Positions 11,350 to 21,600 of a stretch of 64,000 bases of DNA are shown here, in pieces. Where the stretch lies: contig BSYQ01000006.1 of assembly GCA_030272585.1 (NCBI GenBank), positions 1,699,001 to 1,763,000 on the forward strand, in the 5' to 3' direction. The notes beneath the pieces are model-generated. The model did no database searches. It was not told the DNA's origin and saw nothing but the letters and a program-made list of their open reading frames with translations. Every line of letters begins with the position of its first letter. The stretch's first letter is position 1. This DNA comes from Bryopsis sp. KO-2023 (Eukaryota; Chlorophyta; Ulvophyceae; Bryopsidales; Bryopsidaceae). Position numbers and translations under genes: made by a program.

Positions 11350-12560
11350 GGTTGGGGCCCTACTGCAATGGCGCCTTCCCTAGAAATCTCGCTGGAAAGT
11401 TACGTGTCGACTGTGGCTGGAATTCTGCCCATGTGTCCGCAAACCCCAAGACTTTCGCCGCCAATTGCGAGTTGCAGCTGATCTATGCTCGTTTGGCCGC
11501 GTCGGGAAACGACCGCAGGCTGTTGGGTCAAGATTAGATCCTGGATTCTCGCGGAGGCTGGTCTGGACGTTTGGACCCCACCTTGGCTCCGAACCATTCG
11601 GCAGAGCACCCACAGTTTATTTGGCGATCTACCCGACACAGGTAGAGAACTCTTTGGGGTGCTGTTCAACTATTTGTTGTTGTTGTTGTTGTTGTTGTTG
11701 TTGGGTTGGTTGGTTGGTATTGTTCAACAACTGAATATCAACTTGTTAGTTCTGATTCAGACGTTTCTTCCTGTTCGTCGCTTTTGTGGGGGAGTTGCGT
11801 TGCAGGCACAAGTGCTTTGTGCAGAAGAGCATTCAGAGTTGCTGGCACAAAAAAGCCAAAATTGAGAAAAACCGAAATGGCAAAGGCTAGCATTGCGAAG
11901 TAGGCACCCGTGTTGGTCATCAAATCTTTCAGTGATCAAGGGATTCTGAATTTTTGCAGGTTATTCAGTATGGTTTGCTTGACTGAGGGAATGTTTGATG
12001 TTTTTTATGTTGAATATTTTTTATCAAGTCTCTGCAGAGGGGGGAAAGCCAGTAGGTTTCTTTTGTTCATTCTTTTTTGAACAAAGAAAGTGTGTGTGTG
12101 TGTGTGTGTGTGTGTGGTGTGTTACAGGATTGGTTGTTTGTGAAGGGATGTTTTGGTGGAATCTGTTTTATTTTGTTATTTTGTGTTTTTTGGTTTCTAA
12201 ATTATAGAGTAGAGGATATACTGTTTGTGTTACTGGATTGGTTGTTTGTGGAGGGATGTTTTGGTGGAATCTGTTTTATTTTGTTATTTTGTGTTTTTTG
12301 GTTTGTAAAGTATAGAGTAGAGGATAGGCTGTTTCTGTTACTGGATTAGTTGTTTGTGGAGGGTGGTTTTAGTGGGATTCATTATTTTTTGTTTGTGAAG
12401 TATAGTGACTCAACTTATTGTAAGATAAACTTTGCTTTCTCTTTGGGATTTATTTTATTTTGTTTGTAAAGTATAATGACTCGACTTATTGTAAGATAAA
12501 GTTCGTTCCTCGGTCGTAAATACCACCAACTAAGATTGACAGTTACATCCACACAAGTTT
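11350..12560. other. Low-complexity T/G-rich interval, no gene recognised
   Basis: Contains a TTG microsatellite (about 11670-11704), a GT microsatellite (about 12089-12118) and a T/G-rich tandem duplication (12122-12360). Short open frames exist (for example 11465-11865 +), but they lack homology I recognise and run through the microsatellite. Confidence 0.5.
12122..12360 (+). repeat. About 108-bp tandem repeat, just over two units
   Basis: The block beginning GGATTGGTTGTTTGTG recurs at about 12128, 12236 and, more diverged, 12345. Spacing is 108-109 bp. Units share a TTTTGGTGGAATCTGTTTTA core. Confidence 0.8.
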
Positions 12561-12679
12561 ACAATCACGTGCCTTGACAGAAACTCGGTCAAATCTCATC
12601 CAATACTTAAAAAAAAACCCTTCAGGTTGTCGCTTATCTTCGGGTCGCTTTTGGCTTTTACGTCAACGGTTAAGAAGAT

Positions 12680-15600
12680 ATGACTTTTCTTTTCTTATCG
12701 AACAAAGAGTTACTAGACATTCTGACGAAAATAGAACAGATCCATGGGGTACACTATGGGAAAACCCGCTCTGTGCGGGGTAGTAAAATCACCGTCAATT
12801 TCCGCCGAAAACACTAGTAAAAAAACGGCCAAAATACACGGTTTTTTAAGTACTGAAACTACACGGTTTGCTAGGGTTTCGTGTCCCAGGAGCATACACG
12901 TTTTGGGAAAGAAAACACGGTTTTTGAGTGTGCCATGGCAACATACACAGTTTGTGACGTCCGGAACGCTCGCATACACGATTTTGAAAACCGTGTATCT
13001 GCATACACGATTTGGGAAAGAAAACACGGTTTTTGAGTGTGCCATGGCAACATACACGGTTTGTGACGTCCGGAACGCTCGCATACACGATTTTGAAAAC
13101 TGTGTATCTGCATACACGGTTTGGGAAAGAAAACACGGTTTTTGAGTGTGCCATGGCAACATACACGGTTTTGAAAACCGTGTATGTGCATACACGATTT
13201 GGGAAAGAAAACACGGTTTTTGTAGTGCGACATCGAAACATACACGGTTTCACATATCGTACGAAGAGCAATTTCATTGCGATGGAATTATGAAATAATG
13301 TACAAAAATACTCACAATTCACAAATTTGTCATATTTTGAAACCACCAGGAGTCGGACCTGCAAGCCCCCCATCTGGGGATAATTTCCATATCAATTTAT
13401 TTACATTAATTAAATTTAATAAAAAAATAATAATAATAAAAATAAAATTGAAAAAAATAAAAATGGAATCCACAAAAAAAACTGGAAACTGGGTCCCAAA
13501 ACTTGGATGGCCACTTTGCATGCGATGTAGGTGTTGACCATCTGGATTTGCTTCGAGATGTGGTTTTCGTCTTTTTTGGTGCCTCCGAAATGTCGGAGGT
13601 TGTACCATTGGACTAGGGCTCCATGGAAGTAAGCCTGGAAACCACGAAAAGCAAACAAGTCTCAAGAATTTCCAGGCATCCTTCCGGAAGGAAAAAAATG
13701 ACTGCTTGACAAGCAGGAGAAAAAGGAACCCACTTGGACAAAACAGATATATATGTCTGTATATATATGCCGTGGTGTTCATTGGTGATTTCATACCTGC
13801 ATGAGAGGTCTGACCAGGCTGATTTGGACGGCTGCCCAAACAAGGAACACAGCAATTCGAAGCTTTTGCAAGGAATCATTCGATAGCTCGTAAATTTCCA
13901 CCAGGGGGTCCAGCCAAAGAATGCAGCAGGCTACCACCAACAGCATTTGGCCTGTACCAGTGTTTTCGGCCCCAAACTGAAGGAAAGATGCTCCTTTAGC
14001 TGTTCGGGGGGAAAGAGCATCAGCTGATGGCACCTGCGAAATTGCCTTTCTTGATTTCTTCGGAATTTACATCGTAGCGATCGACTAAAATTCAAACTTG
14101 CCCCAGTGACCTTGCAGTTTTCTTGAGTTGGCATCGATGTGACCTTGAGAATTGTTTTTTCAACAGTGAACAAAATGAAGGTGATACAAAATAATAAAAG
14201 TCTTGGCTTTCAGTGGATTTTTTTTTTTTTGGGGGGGGGGGAGGGTGAGGAAGAACAATTTACCTGATGACTCTGGTCACCGCAGTAAATAGCACAGCGC
14301 TCAACCCTCCAGAAAATATTGCAAGAATGAAGGCCAATACGATGGGGTCCAAATTTACGCTTGGTAAAGAACCTGTTCACACACCAAAACAAACAAAAAA
14401 ATCAAAAACGACCCCCCAGAAAAAATCTATCCAGCAGCGAATTATCTCCCCCCCCCAAAAAATACGTTATAAAAAAACAACAATAAACTGAAGGCCCGAA
14501 ATCGCTTCTTAGAGTTTTGAAGCCTCAATGTAAAACATTTCAAATACAATAATTGTAACGATTATAAAACACATAACAAAAATAATAACAAGAATTACAC
14601 ATGCTTACATAATGTCAAAGTTTCATCAAGAAAACCAACAGAGGTCCGCAATTTGCACAAATATACGAGTGTATTACATACAGTCGTATATACAGTCGTG
14701 TTGGTCTTGTTTTCCCGGGAAAAAAACACTGCTTGGATTAACTAAAACTTCAGTTTCTGTACCTGGGCTGCGTGCTCTTCTCTTGTTGCAATCTTGACTA
14801 CGGCTGGTCCACAGCTCCTGGCGCTGTCGTAGCTGGGGGAAAGACCACATGGTTGCTTCAGATTTCAAGGATGAACATTTGAAGGAAATCATACACACAC
14901 TGGTTGGACACAGCCATGTCAAAATTCTGTTTCTCTGGGCTTCATCCATGACTTACTTCAACAAAACAAATGTTGATGCATGTATGGGGATTCCTGCCCC
15001 ACCAGAAAAGTGACAAATATTGATTTCCAGTGACAAGTGGACAAGTTGCAAAAATCAACAGCCAGGCAGGGTCATTCCAAGGAGATTTCACTTGAAACAC
15101 TTGAAAGATCTAAGCCCCTTTCAAATTTCTGCACAAGACCAATATGTGTTCACTGAGGTTGCTCACTTTATTCTTTGGAGTAGTTGCTCACCTGTCGAGC
15201 AGATCCAGCCGTTCAATATTGGCAGAAAAGCACAGCAACAAACGGATTCTAGGGACAAGGGAAAGTTGCAAGCATTTGTCAATGTAAGCACCTGTCAGAA
15301 TAAAAACTCACTGCCAAAAACTCGAAAGAAACAAAAAAGATCTCGCCAGCCCCACTGACCTGCATCAGTTCGAACCTTCAATTGACATCACTTTGGAGGA
15401 GTGGAGTCCTTCCTGTAAGCCAGACCACAAGATTGATTTTGCATCATACATTGCATGTACACATATTTTCTCGGTAGTTTAAAATTTTCAAGTCTCCTCT
15501 TTTTTCCCCTTGAGGTCATAGGTATTGGGTAATGGTAAAGCTAAGGCGAGTACAGGAGTACAGCAGTGAAGGGGGGTTTGAGCCCCCTGTAGATCCAGTC

Positions 15601-18600
15601 TCAGGTCACGACAACGTTCTGATAGAGCATGGCATACCGCCTATTCATAAGGGTTTTCGCGCTGCGCTGCACCTCCGGTTCTGTCGGAAACTGGACTCTT
15701 GAAAGACGGCTCCCACGTCACCGACTTCCGCGAAAAGCACGTTGGTCTTCAGAGAATCCATGTTCCAGGCGGGCTGACCCAGCTCGCCTCCCCGCATTAA
15801 CAAGAGCGCTTCGTTCATGGCGGTCTCAGAACTGGACGTATATCTGTATGCGTGCTGCGCACAGCCTGCGCGTTCAACTCGGCCGCCGCACACCAAAAAG
15901 AAACGAATTTTTACAAGTGAAATGTTCAACAAGACATCGTAAATCCACAGCAAAACTCACCCTTCTCTTCTGCATACACAGTTTCACATACACAGTTTTA
16001 AGAACGACAAAGAATACACGATGCTGCATACACGATTTTCTATCCGGATACACGGTTTCTGACGACCTTGCATACACACTTTCTTAAGATACACGGTTTT
16101 TTCAAGAGATACACGGTTTTTTCAAGAGATACACGGTTTTTCCCGAATATACACGGTTTCGAAGTGCACATACACGATTTTCTATGCGGATACACGGTTT
16201 CCGACGACCTTGCATACACACTTTCTTAAGATACACGGTTTTTTCAGGAGATACACGGTTTTTCCCGAATATACACGGTTTCGAAGTGCACATACACGAT
16301 TTCGAAAGGATACACGATTTTGAAACCGTGTATATTGGCCGTTTTTTTACTAGTGAAACTGAAGTTGTGAAAACAGACGCGACAGAGAGAGGGAATGGTA
16401 GGAAACACCTGGGTTCGACTCCCAGGCATTCCCGTCACGATCTGGGGCGGAAAAACGTAGTCGCTGGCGAAGTCGTCAGCGACGGATGAAACCGCGGAAA
16501 TCAACCCCGCACAGTAAACCCCGCACAGGACAGTAACCCCGTACAGTACTCTGTGCGGGGCTACTATCCTGTGCGTGGTTGACGTCACCGAATCGCGAAA
16601 TGCGGTGGATGGTGTGATCTGTCACACTCGTTTCGAATGTCAGTTCGCAGATCTCTATGTGTGCTGCGGTCGAACGAAAATGGCCAGGGGCAGCACTCGA
16701 TCGAGTCCCTCGCGAGGGACTCGCGGACCTCCCATAGGCTGAGAGCCATGCGGTCGACGGAGGATCGCTGCCATGCGTGGTCCAAACGTGGGAACGAGAT
16801 CTTTGGAGGTCGGTTGGTGAAAAGGGGTCATGGACGACGCCTGCGTACCCGGCAATCCTCCAATGAGCCACGCTTTCGACGCATCTCCAAGCAAGGCCTC
16901 GGGCCCTGCTTCGAGCAGCGCCGCGAGATTCTCACACGAGCGACGCGTCGCGCAACGCAGCTCCCCTGGGTTTTCCCACCAGTTCAAGGGGAGCCGAAGG
17001 TTTTTTTTTTCCCAAGTGCTGTGTCCTACGTGTATTTCATATCGGCACTTCACGTTTCTGGAGGACTACGCCCCAGTTTTTTTTTTGTGTTTTTAACTTC
17101 AGCAAAAATTGGACAAAAAGGAGGCTTCAAGATATTGCCACCTTATGAATTTTACTTGAATTTCTGAGCCAGCCTAGAACGTATTTCCGTGCCACCTGCT
17201 TGCAATCTTGTTGATCCTGCCCCTGCTTGTTGAAGGTTGGAAATCCTAGCTCCTATCTTGTCACCCCCCACCCCCACCCCCCCTCAAAAAAAAGAAAAAG
17301 GGAAAGGAAAATAAAACAAGTCTGTGTTCGACGTTCGCACCTGTGCATTGTACACTTTCTTGAAAAAGTGAAAAAAAAACCCACAACAGGATGCTAATCC
17401 ATCGTATTCTTGCTTTCTCCAATCATGTTGATTTGCTGTCCAAATAGATTCTTGCAAAGTTAAAATCAGTTCGCTGGATTGATGGATGGACAACGAATCA
17501 AAGGATCGACTTCAGAAATGGATGGCTTCCCATGACTCCACAGAGAAAACCCCCGGCTTTTCTTGGTTATGTTTTCAGGGGCTGAAGAATCCCAGAGGGC
17601 TCTTTGTGCTTCAAATTCTGACCTGTGCAGCTTATCTGAACGCGCTTTACTCCCGGAACCAGGAAGCCAAGGAAGGGAAAAAATAAACCCTCAACAACGA
17701 AGGCAACATCCAGACGATCGCCACCATTGACAGAATCCCCTTCAGAAGAAGAAGACGATCCCAAACCTTAAGAGGAAGAGGGCTCGGGGCCGGACTGGGT
17801 GGTGCTCGTTGCAATCCAGATGAAATCGAACCTCCTGAAGACGCTGCTGCCTTTATCGCAACACCACCAGGAACGCTGCCCTCACCAACGCAAGGCCGGC
17901 CGGCCGGCTGTAGTGGTAGGACTGCACTGGATTTGTTTGCATTGTGTGAACCTTTTGAAATGTATCAACAGACATCTCTCAGAAATGAAAAAAATCAGCC
18001 ACAGAACAAAAAATAAAACGTGGTTTCTGACACACCAATTTCAAACGTGAATTCCTGGGGCATGCAGTCATAACCTTTTTCACGTAACTTTTTTTTTTTT
18101 TAACCCTTCGGAATCTGTGCAGCCATTTACCAGCAAGGGTTGCAGGTAAATGAGGTGGTAAATCAAGAACCAGCACTTCAGGAAAACTTTTCTTGTTTCA
18201 ATTTTACATGCAGGACGTGGCTGGTCAGCATCATGCATCAAGCAACAGATAGTGACTATTCCTGAAGTGAGGAAATCTGTGCTGGTGTTTTTTGGCAAAC
18301 ACAGGTTGAAGCCCACATTGCCCCATACTTTGTAGAAGACAGGCGGACTGCGTCCCACAGCTACTTCGATTTCATGTTGCACTTGCACAGAAACATCGGG
18401 GCCAAGCAGTGACTGGAGCGTTGGTCGGGGGAAACGGGGAAAGCAGAGTAACTTGGGTTGTTTGATCCCGCTGATTTAGTGTGCTGCTCTGTTCGCTGTT
18501 TATGAAGTCACTGATAAGTTCTCAGCAACTCTGGTTTGATAAGTCTTCACAGGTTGCACCTTCTCAAAACATGGCTGCACACCCCTTGGAATCTCGGAGC

Positions 18601-21600
18601 GTTTTGACGCCTTGGGTTGTGGCCGATGCCCAGGTACTTGCTGGAGCTGTCTCAACGGAGGCTGGAAAACATATTTGTCTTGTGAAATTCCTTCATAAAA
18701 CAAGAAGAACGAGGAAAAGAGGTGGGAGTGATGCCAGGGGCTCAGATTTTTTTCTTAGTCTTTTTAGTGAAATGAAGGTCCAAGAAGGTATTCCATCCCA
18801 AATCTTTCGACCAAACAAATCTAGGCGTCGGTGTTTGAAAGAAAACAAAACGAAACCCCAGTGTATCCATGCACACACTCGCGATACCCGGCAATTCCCC
18901 CTTCCCCCAAAAGAGTAACCTTCGAAACAATGGTGGTTTGAGGACCCAATGGTACATAATGGTCGGATCTGAAATCCTGTATCGTGAACTGTTTTGTTTA
19001 CTTTTTTGGAAAGATTTATCGAAGGCCTCGATTCAGTCACCATTTAGTCGCCCGTTCGGGGTGAACGCAGTCAGACACAAGCAGCATGTCCCTAGATACA
19101 CCCAGCCATCCAGCTCCAGCGACGATGGAAGTGACTGTGGCACCGAAATTTATGAAGAAATCGATGCAGATGGTGGCGATGGATTGAACTAGGACATGCG
19201 AAGATTGAATATCTGTTTGGAGCGAAACGGGTTCTGTTCAGTTTATCATGCCGTTCGTGGCGGTGAGTTGTGCACTGAGGTTGAATCAATCGGTTCGAAT
19301 GGGCCGGTCAGTGAAGGAGTACATATCGTGACATTTGTGGATCCATGGAAAACAAATTATAATAGTGCTGTGGCTGTCAAATCATATTATTACTGTGCTG
19401 GAACATATATTGTAGCAGGGTTTTTTACGTCATATCTGGAGGGGCAGTTCCAGGTCGACACAAGAATTGAATGTATCTGTTGGGGGCTTTCAGATGCAGT
19501 TCATGGTGTATAGGCCATTTCTGGATTTCACGTCTGGCCCACATTGCTTTCTGGAGAGATCGCATCCAGAACTGGGTCGGTAACAGCAGGGACCAATGTC
19601 TTTGTCATTGGGGTGGGTGGGAATGCAAAACGACATCAAGAAAAAAAAAAGAGAAGCAAACACATGAGTATTTGATGGAGGTACCAAGAATAACTTCTGT
19701 CAGTTTATTCCAGGTGCTGAGTTCTGTTTGTGTGTGGCTGCTGTTGTTAGCCCAACAGGATGGGGATGAATTCCAAGACGTGATCATCCATGGCAACATA
19801 GAGCCTGTGTGCAAAGCTCACGAGGTGGTGAGGATCTGGACTGCTTTTTTTTTTTTTTCCCCGGCATGTTTCTTTTGCAATGGCCTCAGCATTGTTATCA
19901 ATGTACAACAGCTTTTAGTGTCGGGTGCCCATCACATTCTACACCACGGGTTGCAGCCGTTCCATTTTTCTCTTGTGGTTTGATTCAGGTCAAGGAGGCC
20001 CTTCAGAGCTTCGACCCAACTCGTGCCAAAACGACGAGGAGGACCCACACCCCCCAAAGCGGAGCGAACAACCCCCAATCTATGAATAGGGGGCAACGTT
20101 GGAAAGAACATGGTTGCCCCCATGCTTGCTCATCATCATCCAGCACCGATAGTCATCCAGATTTTCGGTTTTTTCATTCTTGGGTTCAGTTTTACGGGAG
20201 TGCATTCGGGTTGGTGTGGGTTTGAATGGGACACTTTGGACTATGTTGTCTTGTTGATAATGAGTTTGGGAGATGTAGAGGTGCTGGGGATTTTGTAACA
20301 TGAAAATACATGGTTAAAAGAGAGCATTGGGCACGTGTTATGCGGGGTATTTTTGATCGCACATGGACAAACCTGTAACGCACAGAATTGTAACCAATAG
20401 CCTCGCACAGAACCTGTGGGCTGTTACCCCGCACAGACACGCTCAACCACCGCACAGGTACACCATCCACCCCGCCCAAAGCCACAATCACCCCGCACAC
20501 ACAGATCAGGACCCCGCACACGGTCATCACAACCACCCCGCACAGAGACCCCGCACAGCTGTGCGAGGGTATGACTCCGTTGTGCGGGGTGTTTCCAGAA
20601 TCGCACAGCACCCTGAACACCCACGCACAGGGGCAGAATAACCCCGCACGGCTCTGTTCCCCGGTTTGGGCCGGTTTTGTGCGGGGTCCCGATTTAACCC
20701 CGCACAGACTGGAACCCCGCACACAGAACCTGACGTCTATCATATCCACCCCGCACGGCACCCCCGTACGGAGGATAGGGTACCCCGCACACTGTACGGG
20801 GCTATGTTTCATCTGTGCGGGGTCCCACAACGGGAAAGACGTCAGGTTCTGTGTGCGGGGTTTTAGTTTGTGCGGGGTTAAATCGAGACCCCGCACAAAA
20901 CCGGCCCAAACCGGGGAACAGAGCCGTGCGGGGTTATTCTGCCCCTGTGCGGGGCAAAACACGGGTTTCAGGCTTCTGTGCGGGGTTTGAAAAACACCCC
21001 GCACAGAACGCGATTTCCCATAGTGGTACAGTCCCATCCACAAAAAATTTTCGAAGCCATCGACTCCTTGGCGTTTGTCGATGATGAGCAGCTTCTCGCC
21101 ATGCACTTGGCGATGGAGTATCAACAGGTCTGTTCTAAAGATTGATTTGACATTGAAGGTTTCTAAAAAAATGTTCTAAAGATTGATTTGACATTGAAGG
21201 TTTCTAAAAATTTCTGATTGGTAAGAAAATTATATTGGTGAACGCCTTTTGATGTGATAGGTTGGAGCTGTGAAAGCGTTCAACCTCAATCAGGCTGTGA
21301 ACACCGATGCTCTTCCCACCAACAGCTTGTCCATAGCAACCCCAAGCAATGAAAAACCATCAATCCCCTTGGTCAGGGGAAAATCATGGGTCGATACCAT
21401 GTATGGGGGGTGGGATGGTGCAGGCGGCTTTGAATCCAGCTCCAACGTTTTGGGGAAGAACGTCGCCTATCCCATCTTCAACAAGTCACTGGGGGCTGAG
21501 GACAGCTCTGAAACAAGCAATGAAGTGGCGACCACTGGCGTAGTAGGGGTTGGACAATCGCTTGGCGACGCTGAAAAAAGAAAGCTGCTGGGGGAATTCG

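Larger units (their letters stand above)
12812..16355. mobile_element. CACTA-type DNA transposon nested in the outer element, 3,544 bp
   Basis: It starts CACTAGTAAAAAAACGGCC (12812) and ends with the inverse of that sequence (16355). The 33-bp terminal repeats differ at one base. It is flanked by AAA on both sides (12809-12811 and 16356-16358), a 3-bp duplication. Both ends carry arrays of a motif close to ATACACGGTTT in both orientations. It lies within the left subterminal region of the outer element, so it inserted later. The interior holds TMEM161-like exons and no transposase that I can see, so it is probably non-autonomous. Confidence 0.92.
12752..21025. mobile_element. CACTA-type (EnSpm-like) DNA transposon, outer element, 8,274 bp
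   Basis: It begins CACTATGGGAAA (12752) and ends TTTCCCATAGTG (21025). The terminal inverted repeats match at 27 of 30 positions and continue into CTGTGCGGGGT. It is flanked by the 3-bp direct repeat GTA (12749-12751 and 21026-21028). CACTA termini, a 3-bp duplication and subterminal motif arrays are the known hallmarks of the CACTA superfamily. The right end has a dense CCCCGCACA array. The left end keeps a few copies (12770-12780 and 16500-16575), interrupted by the nested element. I could not recognise a transposase inside, so autonomy is unknown. Confidence 0.9.

Noticed and set aside
12891..13258. CRISPR-like array
   Set aside because: Repeats are inverted as well as direct, spacers are not unique and evenly sized, and the context is a eukaryotic transposon.
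12846..13373. Minus-strand frame rich in Cys/His repeats, zinc-finger-like at a glance
   Set aside because: Spacing follows the 109-bp transposon repeat, and four different frames are open at once; no real zinc-finger pattern.
20192..21124. 310-codon minus-strand open frame, the longest in the window
   Set aside because: It is produced by the CCCCGCACA subterminal array, and its right end is antisense to gene Y exon 1. The repeated Cys-Gly-Val pattern is motif translation, not a protein.
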